This document shows positions 1 through 6,663 of a stretch of 8,204 bases of DNA, in pieces. The notes under the pieces were generated by a model that saw nothing but the letters and a program-made list of their open reading frames with translations, had not been told where the DNA came from and did not search any database. The position numbers and the translations under genes are program-made. Source of the DNA: an uncultured Verrucomicrobiota bacterium (GTDB lineage: Bacteria > Verrucomicrobiota > Verrucomicrobiia > Limisphaerales > UBA9464); NCBI GenBank assembly GCA_903864375.1, contig CAIPFS010000642.1:1-8204 (forward strand), in the 5' to 3' direction. Every line of letters begins with the position of its first letter. Within the stretch, counting starts at the first letter, position 1.

Positions 1-1319
1 AGCCGTGGTACAACCGAGGAGGGGGAGCTCGGATCGGTGCCATCGGCCAGCTCCATGGCGGACGTGATTCCATCCCGGTCCGGATCGTCGGAACCCTGGT
101 TTCCCAACTGATCAAAGTATTGGTATTCCCAAAGGTCTGGGAGGCCGTTATGGTCCGTATCGATCAGCGGATTGGCGTATTCGGTCGTCACCAACTGGTC
201 AACATAGGCGTTCCGTGACGGGCGGTCGATGTCGGGAGAGGCACTTCCCTGGCGATCCAGAATCCACCGGAGGTGGCTGACTCCCGTGGGAAGATACACC
301 GTTTTGGAAACCCAGTTGGTCCTTCCGGTCAGGATTCGAAGCTCTGGGAAATCATAGGAATTGTTGACGTTCAAGAAAAGGGAATCGCCGGTTTCACCGT
401 CGAGTTTCCACCAGAACGTGGCGGTTCCCGGACGGGCCATGGTCACGGTGGCTTCCATGAAAGGACTGCCGTCACCGACCCAGGGTGGGCCCGATGCGGC
501 GGCGGCCTGACCATCGTGAGTGATGGCGGTCTGGCCCAACCACCCACCCAGCCCCCCCATCACCACGGGATTGGTGGTATTGAGGGCGGTAGCGAGCGGG
601 ATGCCGAAGTTGGCCTGGACGGCGGCGTTGTGCAGCAATAGGAGCGATGCCGGTGCGTTGGTGCCGCTCAGGTCGCCTGTCCAGCCGATGAAGCTGAGCC
701 CGGAATCCGGCACCGGCGTCAGGGTAACGGCGGTATTGGTGGTGTAGGATTCCAGATTCGGGGATACCAGAACATCGCCGCCCACGGTTTCAATGGTCAG
801 GCGGGGACGCAGGGAATCGGGGTTGTTGGGATTGGTTCCGTCCAGGAATTCCTGGAGATTGGACACTCCATCCCCGTCAAAATCGGCGACACCGATCTGA
901 TTCGTCAACGACCCGAAGTACTTGATTTCCCACGCATCGCCCAGGCCGTCATGGTCCGAATCGAGGTCGATGCGGGCGACAGCGCTCGTGGCGGAACCGG
1001 TTGCATTGGAAACGACGACGTAATAGTTACCCACGTTGGAAGAAGATGCGTGAGGAACCAGGAAGGTATCGCCCGTGGAGGCGGCGGTAGGTGCTCCGTT
1101 GAAGAACCAGTGGTAGCTCAGTCCGGTACCCGTGGCGGCCACGGAGAGTGAAACAGCATCTCCCGGACGCGCGAGGCGGGAGATGGGGCCGCTGACAGAC
1201 GGAGCGCCGGCAGATGATCCGTCCAATGAAAGGAGATTGCCGGAAGGATCGAAGGACGCGACCTGGGCAACGGCCTGAAATACCGAGGCGAGGGCCAGAA
1301 GGAAAAAGAGGTGTTTCAT
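1..1319 (-). CDS. Exported Ig-like / InlB-repeat / Ca-binding-repeat protein, C-terminus cut by window edge
   Basis: The reverse strand is open from an ATG at 1319 to the left edge, giving 439 codons with no stop, so the gene is partial. Residues 1-19 (MKHLFFLLALASVFQAVAQ) form a clear Sec signal peptide. Then come an Ig-like domain at about 43-118 (YHWFFNG, GNYYVVVSNATGSA), an aspartate-rich type-3-repeat-like segment at about 119-165 (DSDHDGLGDAW, DFDGDGVSNLQEF), and an InlB-B-like repeat at about 172-240 (FIGWTGDLSGT). A beta-rich jelly-roll-like domain follows at about 250-380 (ATFWWKLDGETGDSL, HLRWILD), then a second DxDxDG pair at about 387-425. The aspartate repeats probably bind calcium. 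No catalytic residues are recognisable; a surface or extracellular binding or structural role is inferred. It begins 9 bp after the RHS stop without a clear Shine-Dalgarno, suggesting cotranscription and perhaps coupled translation. The domain mix is typical of Verrucomicrobiota. Confidence 0.88.
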   Translation of the reverse strand, partial: MKHLFFLLALASVFQAVAQVASFDPSGNLLSLDGSSAGAPSVSGPISRLARPGDAVSLSVAATGTGLSYHWFFNGAPTAASTGDTFLVPHASSSNVGNYYVVVSNATGSATSAVARIDLDSDHDGLGDAWEIKYFGSLTNQIGVADFDGDGVSNLQEFLDGTNPNNPDSLRPRLTIETVGGDVLVSPNLESYTTNTAVTLTPVPDSGLSFIGWTGDLSGTNAPASLLLLHNAAVQANFGIPLATALNTTNPVVMGGLGGWLGQTAITHDGQAAAASGPPWVGDGSPFMEATVTMARPGTATFWWKLDGETGDSLFLNVNNSYDFPELRILTGRTNWVSKTVYLPTGVSHLRWILDRQGSASPDIDRPSRNAYVDQLVTTEYANPLIDTDHNGLPDLWEYQYFDQLGNQGSDDPDRDGITSAMELADGTDPSSPSSVVPR

Positions 1320-1328
1320 GGCTGTGGC

Positions 1329-1682
1329 TTAATTACGGGAGTTGGCGTCAATCTCTGCGACCCGTTGATTCAACCGGTCAATGTAGGCATCGGTATTTTT
1401 CACGCCTTCATCCAGCGTCTTTCCGAAAAGGTCGGCACTGTTGATCGGGCCCAACTGGATGGATTTCGGAATCCAGCTCAGGATCTTCTTCAAGAGGCGG
1501 GCGCCGGAATGGCCGCAGTCGGGATCGGCGAGATCGTCCGCGACCTCCTTGGCCTGAAGTTCCGCATCGAGAATTTGATTCTCCTTGTCATTGAAATCCT
1601 CCAGATCCTTTTCAACCTTGCCCACCTTGGTCTTTTGGAACTGCTTTTTGACGAAACTTTTCGCCCAGCTGACGATGCCTTC
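1329..1682 (-). other. Unrecognised 117-residue C-terminal tail of the RHS protein
   Basis: The part of the RHS gene after the core encodes a strongly charged, mainly helical tail. It has a basic start (WAKSFVKKQFQKTKVGKVEK), an acidic coiled-coil-like stretch (DLEDFNDKENQILDAELQAK), a short motif DPDCGHSG, a hydrophobic helix (LLKKILSWIPKSIQLGP) and a final acidic helix. I recognise no nuclease, deaminase, ADP-ribosyltransferase or other known toxin motif. In polymorphic RHS toxins this position carries the effector, but many verrucomicrobial RHS proteins end in short tails of unknown role. Confidence 0.6.
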
Positions 1683-4600
1683 CAAACCAAGCGCGTCGCG
1701 CCCGTTGATCGGATCCAGATCGGCGTAGGCATACAGGTTGAGGCCGCCTTCCTCACCCGCCGGGTCGCGATTCAACCAACGGGCGAGGCCGGGTGAATAA
1801 GCGCGGAACGGCGCGAGAACCAACCCAGACTCCTGATTCTGGAAATGCCCGGTAAACCCGAACGGAATCGAGAGAGAGCCGGACAGGGCTGTTTGTATCC
1901 CGAACGGGGAGTAGCCCAATGCCACAGTACCGGCACCCGTGACCTCACGGACGGAGCCGAGATGATCCCGCGTGAAATAGAAGTTACCGGTTGGGAGCTC
2001 CTGTCCACCCAGATTCTGGATGCCATCAAAATAATACCGCTTGAGAACCCTGGCTCCGGTTTTATCCCGTTCCTCCAGCATCTTCTGGCCAAGCCAGACA
2101 TACCGTCGGGAGTAGACCAGGGCGGTCGCATTACTGACCACGATACGTGTGCGCCGGTCCATTCCGTCGTAGCCAAAAAACACCCGGTAAGCCCTGTTGC
2201 TCACGCCCACCAGCCGATTCTCCGCATCCCATTCGAAAGCGGTCGGGGTAGGGGGGGCACCTCCGCCGAAAGACACCGGTTGATTTAATGCGTTGAAGCC
2301 GGTCTCCAGCCGGGTCGTGCCGGCTTTTTCGACGGTCCGGTTGTCAGCGGCATCATAAACAAAAGAGGTTGTCGTGGAGGGGCTGGAGCCAACCGTTTCA
2401 ACCACATTGGTCAGTCGATTCAACGCATCGTAGGCCGGCGACCAACTTTTCAGCTGGCCGACCTGCAACTGGGTCCAGTTGGTGATGGAGCCGAACGCGT
2501 TGTATCCATAGGTGAATTCCGAGAGTTTGGTGCCGCCGCTCGCATAATGGGTGAGCCGGGTCAGGCGATGATCCCGGTCGTTGCCGGCGTAGGCGGATTC
2601 GGACCGTTGCCCATTTGGATAAGCCATCGTCGCCAGTCGGTCGCTTCCCGCATCAAAGGTGAAGGAGAAGGAGCCCAGGCCATTCGTCAACTGGATGAGG
2701 CGCCCGGCCGCGTCGAAGGTCTTGCGCGAGGCGACGTTGTTGACCGCCGTTGAAATCCGGCGTCCGAGGGCGTCATAAGCGAAGGTGATCGTATCATTGT
2801 CCAGGGGGCCATCGATGACGGACAGCTGACCGGCCCCAGGGGTCCCGTTGTGGGGAACATACTGGTAGGTGGTCACGCCATCGCCATCCGTGTGCGACAC
2901 CAGCCGGGCATAGGCGGGATCATAGGCAAACGAAACATTGGGCGTGGGCGCCAGGGCTCCGAGATACCGTTTGGAGACCAGCTCGTCGGCAAGGTCGTAT
3001 TGAAATTCGGTGATCTGACCCCTCTCATCCCGCCGGTTGTGGACCCGGGAGGTGGTGGTTTCATAATCATAGGTGACGCTCGAACCGTCGGGGTATTCCC
3101 TGGCCGTGACCCGGCCCTGAACATCCCGTTGCCAGCGGGTCATTCTTCCCAGGGGATCGAGGACAGCGGTCAGGGATCCGCAGCCGCACCATTGGAATTG
3201 GGTAACCTGGCCCAGGGCATCCTGGATCGAGGTCAATCGTCGCATTCCGTCGTAGGTGAGGGATGTCTGGCGTCCGAGGCGGTCGCGGAAGGTGCCGACC
3301 TCCATCCGATCATAACCAAAGATCTCGCTGGTCCCATCCGGGAAGGTGACCTGGGTCATTCGATCCAGCGCATCGTAGTCAAAGGTGAGGGTGTAACCGT
3401 CGCCATTGGTGACCGTTCGCACGCGACCCGCCGCATCGTGGGTGAAGGTGCGTCGGTCCTGGGTTCCAGGCAGCGGACCGTCGATGGCGGTCAGATAGCC
3501 ATTGGCGTCATACGCGAGCGTGGTGACTTCCTGAAGGGCATTGGTCACGGTGGTCAACTGTCCGCGTGCATTGTAGGAGAACCGGGTGACGCCTCCGCCC
3601 GCATCGGTTTGTGTCAACGGGAGGTGGCGGGTGTCCCAGGTGGCGCGAAACAGCGGTTCCAGCGACTGACCGACCACTTGATCGACTTCCAGCAGGTCGA
3701 TGTGGTTGGCGTCATAGAGGTAGCTGGTGATTCGACCCAGGGGATCGGTCCGGCGGATGACATTTCCCCAGTCATCGCGTTCCGATTGCCACAACTGGGT
3801 CGTGCCATCGTCGAGTACCCGCGCGGCGACCGAGGGACGGTCGCCAGTCCCGGGACGTGCGGCGGATCCCTGATCGGGATAATTAAACCAGACAGGATTT
3901 TCGAGCGGCTGGCGAACCGCCTTCAACACCCGACCGGCGCTGTTGAGCGTTTCACTCAGTTGAAATTGGTAAATCGTCGCGCCGGCCACGGAATTGGTCT
4001 GAAAACTTTCGGCAAACGCCTTTTTGCTCCAATGCGCCACGTTGGCTCCACCCCCATCAATCCGGACTCCGACCGGATTGGCCGTTGACGGCAGGTCCGA
4101 ACCATACCCGAGGTATTCAAACCGCTCGGTGTCCCCATCCGGATCGGTGACTTCGAGGGAATATCGACCCGAGTACTGACTTCCCCAATTGAAGCGGGTC
4201 GTGCCATAGGGTGTGGTCAGGTTGGTCACCACCAAGCCCGACGGATCGTACGCCATCTGGGAACTGAACCCTGCCACATCCACAATATTGGTGAGGTCAT
4301 AGTTGTAGTAGTAGAACGGGCAACCGGATTCACCATTGCAATAACCAAACAGATAGCGCTCCACTTTGGCGTATTGGAATTTGGCCACCCGCCCAAACGG
4401 GTCAACGATGCGGGTCAATTGGTTGGTATAGAAATAATTGGGAACCACTCCGGACGTCACCGGGCCGCCCGGAGTATTATGGTCGGGCGGTATGCCGGGG
4501 TCCGTCAGTTCATAGTAGAATCGGGTCACCTGTCCCAGGGCGTCGGTCAGCGAGGTCACCCGACCGTTCTGCAGGCCCTGAATGGTGACGCGATTGCCCG

Positions 4601-6125
4601 AGGCATCTTCCACCGAGGTGAGATAGAATGTCCGGCCCCAGGTGACATTGGTCCCGGTGAAAGCAGTATAGTTGCGCTTGGTGCCGTCGGGGAATTCCCA
4701 CGTCAGATTGGTCGAGCCGGCACGAAGGATGCGTCCGACATTAAAAATCCGGCTTTGATAGAGTTTGCCTTCCTCGTCGAGGGGCGAAAACCGTTCCCAA
4801 CCGCCGCCCTCTTGCAGCCAAAGGTCGCCGAGCGGTTCCAGGGGGGCTTCGTACAATTGGCCGGTCCATTCATGCGTCCATTCCGGACGGTATCCGAAAC
4901 GGGAGTTGGACCTTTGGGTGTGCCGCACCGTCACGGAAACCGGAGGACCGAAGGGGGGCTCGTAACCGATCGGTGTATCGATGATTTGCTGGCTCAGCAG
5001 CATCAGGTGGACGCTCCAGCTGGCCATTCCGTGGGATGCCGAGGGAAGCTTGTAGGAACAGGGCGATTGCTTGTCGCGGGGAGTGGTGGCGTCCGGATCA
5101 TTGTCCAGGACCCCGTTTCGACCCACGACCCGTTCGGCCTCCTCGGGTTCGACGGCGCGCCATCCCGGCGGCAGCGGACCAGCTGGAATGAGGAAGTATC
5201 CGGAGGCTTCATGGTCGATGGCCATGGCAGTGGCAAAGGTCGTCTGCCATCCGGTGGGATCGGAGAGTTGAAAACGACCGGATCGTTCCTTGAGGACCGC
5301 CACAAAATGCCCCACCTGAAGATGCATGAGGGCAGGCGTGGGCAACGGTGCGCCGGGAGTGCGCCGGGCCACCTGATAGTGCATCCCGAGGGAATCCGCC
5401 AGACGGGCGACCGCGGAAAGAGACATTCCATTGGCGGTGGAGACGGCCCCCAGAATTTGAGGATGGCCGGCATTGGTGGGATTGAGGAACACCCGGATTT
5501 GTTCGAGTGCCAGCGCACCACAGCGGAAAGCGGTCCCGGGACGATGCTGCATCGAGTCCAGGCCCTGCTGAACACCCCGAAGGACTTCGACATCGTCGGG
5601 ATGAAGAGCGACCGGGGATAGGGTCTTCACCAGCTCCTCGACCTCCTCCCGTCGACCCAGCCGGGCGGAGAGATCCATCAGCCGAATGCCCACCCGGGTG
5701 GAAAACACCGCCGCTTCGGACGTCGTGCCCTGGCCCCGTTCGTTCCAGAGATCACGCAGGGTTTGAAGAGCCAGGGAATACCATCCGGTCTGGTAATACT
5801 CCTCGGCTAGTTGCAATCGGAGTGCCGGCGACCAGGCGCCCTGCGGATGGGCATCCAGGAAATCCAGGAGGGCCGAAAAATCATCGCGTTGAGAGCGTTG
5901 GGAAAACCGTTCCAATGCCTGGTTGAACGCGCTGGATTCGGATGCGTCGGGCGTCTGGACCGGCCGCATCAGGGGGGTGAGGTGCTCGGGTCGGGGCGAC
6001 GAAGACGGCGGCGCAGCCTGGACAGCTCCGGCAATGGCCACGGCAAAGCCCCAGATTTGAGTGATTCGGACCAGAGAAGTGATACCCAAGCCCCTTTCAA
6101 CCATCCAACGATACGACAGTCTCAT
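1329..6125 (-). CDS. Exported RHS/YD-repeat protein with N-terminal C39-like cysteine peptidase domain
   Basis: About 1598 residues from ATG 6125, ending in TAA at 1331-1329. Numbered from that start: signal peptide 1-37 (hydrophobic stretch GFAVAIAGAVQA, then APP); a helical TPR-like segment at about 95-170 (LAEEYYQTGWYSLALQTL); a C39-like domain at about 192-315 with Cys202 (FRCGALAL), His273 (VGHFVAVL) and Asp289 (LSDPTG); a lead-in at about 370-420 (DTPIGYEPPFGPPVSVTV); many YD repeats at about 525-1330; the RHS core at about 1360-1481 (FTRDHLGSVREV, ARWLNRDPAGE); and a 117-residue tail. RHS proteins generally fold as beta cocoons, some enclosing toxins. The frame is open to a GTG at 6335, but that start would bury the signal peptide 70 residues inside the protein. 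ATG 6104 is an equally plausible start. No strong Shine-Dalgarno precedes either ATG. The gene is probably cotranscribed with the exported protein downstream. Confidence 0.92.
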   Translation of the reverse strand: MRLSYRWMVERGLGITSLVRITQIWGFAVAIAGAVQAAPPSSSPRPEHLTPLMRPVQTPDASESSAFNQALERFSQRSQRDDFSALLDFLDAHPQGAWSPALRLQLAEEYYQTGWYSLALQTLRDLWNERGQGTTSEAAVFSTRVGIRLMDLSARLGRREEVEELVKTLSPVALHPDDVEVLRGVQQGLDSMQHRPGTAFRCGALALEQIRVFLNPTNAGHPQILGAVSTANGMSLSAVARLADSLGMHYQVARRTPGAPLPTPALMHLQVGHFVAVLKERSGRFQLSDPTGWQTTFATAMAIDHEASGYFLIPAGPLPPGWRAVEPEEAERVVGRNGVLDNDPDATTPRDKQSPCSYKLPSASHGMASWSVHLMLLSQQIIDTPIGYEPPFGPPVSVTVRHTQRSNSRFGYRPEWTHEWTGQLYEAPLEPLGDLWLQEGGGWERFSPLDEEGKLYQSRIFNVGRILRAGSTNLTWEFPDGTKRNYTAFTGTNVTWGRTFYLTSVEDASGNRVTIQGLQNGRVTSLTDALGQVTRFYYELTDPGIPPDHNTPGGPVTSGVVPNYFYTNQLTRIVDPFGRVAKFQYAKVERYLFGYCNGESGCPFYYYNYDLTNIVDVAGFSSQMAYDPSGLVVTNLTTPYGTTRFNWGSQYSGRYSLEVTDPDGDTERFEYLGYGSDLPSTANPVGVRIDGGGANVAHWSKKAFAESFQTNSVAGATIYQFQLSETLNSAGRVLKAVRQPLENPVWFNYPDQGSAARPGTGDRPSVAARVLDDGTTQLWQSERDDWGNVIRRTDPLGRITSYLYDANHIDLLEVDQVVGQSLEPLFRATWDTRHLPLTQTDAGGGVTRFSYNARGQLTTVTNALQEVTTLAYDANGYLTAIDGPLPGTQDRRTFTHDAAGRVRTVTNGDGYTLTFDYDALDRMTQVTFPDGTSEIFGYDRMEVGTFRDRLGRQTSLTYDGMRRLTSIQDALGQVTQFQWCGCGSLTAVLDPLGRMTRWQRDVQGRVTAREYPDGSSVTYDYETTTSRVHNRRDERGQITEFQYDLADELVSKRYLGALAPTPNVSFAYDPAYARLVSHTDGDGVTTYQYVPHNGTPGAGQLSVIDGPLDNDTITFAYDALGRRISTAVNNVASRKTFDAAGRLIQLTNGLGSFSFTFDAGSDRLATMAYPNGQRSESAYAGNDRDHRLTRLTHYASGGTKLSEFTYGYNAFGSITNWTQLQVGQLKSWSPAYDALNRLTNVVETVGSSPSTTTSFVYDAADNRTVEKAGTTRLETGFNALNQPVSFGGGAPPTPTAFEWDAENRLVGVSNRAYRVFFGYDGMDRRTRIVVSNATALVYSRRYVWLGQKMLEERDKTGARVLKRYYFDGIQNLGGQELPTGNFYFTRDHLGSVREVTGAGTVALGYSPFGIQTALSGSLSIPFGFTGHFQNQESGLVLAPFRAYSPGLARWLNRDPAGEEGGLNLYAYADLDPINGRDALGLEGIVSWAKSFVKKQFQKTKVGKVEKDLEDFNDKENQILDAELQAKEVADDLADPDCGHSGARLLKKILSWIPKSIQLGPINSADLFGKTLDEGVKNTDAYIDRLNQRVAEIDANSRN
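1683..2048 (-). other. RHS repeat-associated core domain within the RHS protein
   Basis: This segment encodes the conserved core that closes an RHS shell: YYFDGIQNLGG, FTRDHLGSVREV, GYSPFGIQ, PFGFTGHFQNQESGLVLAPF, RAYSPGLARWLNRDPAGE and NLYAYADLDPINGRDALGL. Both aspartates linked with self-cleavage in studied RHS and TcC proteins are present (in RDPAG and in DALGL). The proline of the usual DPxGL end is alanine here. The remaining 117 residues after this point form the variable tail. Confidence 0.9.
5181..5552 (-). other. C39-like cysteine peptidase domain within the RHS protein
   Basis: This is the domain-encoding part of the RHS gene. The motif FRCGALALEQ holds the candidate nucleophile (codon 5522-5520, TGT). 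The segment GMSLSAVARLADSLG resembles the helix after the first C39 helix. VGHFVAVL holds the candidate His (codon 5309-5307, CAT) and LSDPTG the candidate Asp (codon 5261-5259, GAT). Cys, His and Asp appear in the order and approximate spacing of peptidase family C39, best known for removing double-glycine leaders in bacteriocin and peptide exporters. The oxyanion Gln usually six residues before the Cys is not there; the nearest Gln lies nine before. Activity is therefore uncertain, and the domain assignment rests on motif reading only. Confidence 0.7.
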
Positions 6126-6270
6126 AAGACAGAGAGATCGTAGCAGAGGCCGGGATGATGGCCAGCAGGAGAACACCTTCAAGCCGATGGTTCGCACGGA
6201 TTCCGACCCTTGGTACATAAATTTCACATGTCCGGCGTCGTTTCCCACCACAACAATGGGAAGGCTTCTG

Positions 6271-6286
6271 TCGAAGATGCCTTCGA
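6271..6286. repeat. Perfect 6-bp stem hairpin TCGAAG-ATGC-CTTCGA
   Basis: The inverted repeat TCGAAG / CTTCGA has a 4-base loop and could be extended by two G-T wobble pairs. It overlaps a second possible pairing, GAAGGC (6260-6265) with GCCTTC (6279-6284). It lies about 145 bp upstream of the RHS start, so it could sit in the RHS 5' untranslated region or be an operator half-site pair. No T-tract follows, so it is not a standard terminator. Confidence 0.3.
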
Positions 6287-6440
6287 TGCCGCAATTCCGG
6301 ACCATTTCACTCCTGTTTCCAGTCCTGTTTTGCACCGCGAAGGCACTGAGCCTCCCGGATCCAGCCGCCGGACTCCACGGACGCCGTTCAAGGAATGGAA
6401 TCGTCAGGCACCCTCGGCAAAATCATCTTCATCACCCAAA

Positions 6441-6462
6441 GAGAAATATATATTGATAAACT
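6441..6462. promoter_or_regulatory. AT-rich island, possible promoter
   Basis: An isolated AT-rich run contains the 10-bp palindrome AATATATATT (6445-6454) followed by TTGATA. On the plus strand TATATT (6449-6454) could be a -10 box for the permease, with only a poor -35 match (TCTTCA, 6426-6431). The symmetry gives the same TATATT on the minus strand towards RHS, again with a weak -35. Base composition is the main support; direction is not determined. Confidence 0.3.
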
Positions 6463-6512
6463 GTTTGAGACTCCCGGCTGCCGGCTTGATGGTGTCGACA
6501 GGCCGTTGGACC

Positions 6513-6524
6513 ATCGTTAACGAT
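6513..6524. promoter_or_regulatory. Perfect 12-bp palindrome ATCGTTAACGAT, possible operator
   Basis: ATCGTT and AACGAT are exact reverse complements with no spacer, a shape suited to a dimeric DNA-binding protein. It lies about 140 bp before the permease ATG and about 60 bp downstream (plus strand) of the AT-rich island. No regulator gene is visible in the window. A 12-bp palindrome can occur by chance, so this is only a candidate. Confidence 0.3.
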
Positions 6525-6648
6525 CCGGTGCAGCCATACGGATGAATCGCATTCGGGTCGCCCCGCAATTCGGTTGGCAACCACCTGCCGTCGGTTCATC
6601 GTGATCCGGTATGAGCGCCACTCCCATGGGTTCTTTCGGACGACGGCT

Positions 6649-6653
6649 GAGGT
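6649..6653 (+). promoter_or_regulatory. Ribosome-binding site of the permease (GAGGT)
   Basis: GAGGT ends 10 bases before ATG 6664. It supports that ATG over the in-frame TTG at 6574 and GTG at 6601, whose added residues are polar and unlike the N-terminus of a permease. Confidence 0.55.
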
Positions 6654-6663
6654 CGACACCACC

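Larger units (their letters stand above)
6126..6663. other. Divergent intergenic region between the RHS gene and the permease gene
   Basis: These 538 bp separate two divergent genes and should hold both promoters. I see no convincing gene: the open frames here have no ribosome-binding site, no recognisable motif, and mostly overlap the neighbouring genes. Visible structure consists of a short hairpin (6271-6286), an AT-rich island (6441-6462) standing out in otherwise GC-rich DNA, and a perfect palindrome (6513-6524). Reading frames extending both flanking genes upstream (GTG 6335 for RHS, TTG 6574 for the permease) are judged not to be the real starts. Confidence 0.6.

Noticed and set aside
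2850..4088. 412-codon open frame on the plus strand antisense to the RHS gene
   Set aside because: It lies wholly opposite the YD-repeat region. The translation is a glycine- and isoleucine-rich string without domains, a mirror effect of repetitive GC-rich codons. No ribosome-binding site supports it.
4374..5621. 415-codon open frame on the plus strand antisense to the RHS gene
   Set aside because: Same reason: it is fully opposite the N-terminal half of a convincing RHS protein, with low-complexity, motif-free translation.
6097..6294. 65-codon minus-strand frame with a hydrophobic stretch, overlapping the RHS start
   Set aside because: The hydrophobic run is short and preceded by a long basic segment, there is no ribosome-binding site, and it overlaps the RHS N-terminus in another frame; chance is the simpler explanation.
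6126..6335. 70-residue N-terminal extension of the RHS protein from GTG 6335
   Set aside because: It would bury an evident signal peptide 70 residues inside the protein, and the extra residues show no conserved pattern.
6210..6545. 111-codon plus-strand open frame in the intergenic region
   Set aside because: No ribosome-binding site, no recognisable motif, low-complexity composition. It spans the region where promoters are expected.
6574..6663. 30-residue N-terminal extension of the permease from TTG 6574
   Set aside because: ATG 6664 has a GAGGT 10 bases upstream and gives a normal short cytoplasmic N-terminus. The extension is polar and begins with a rare start codon.
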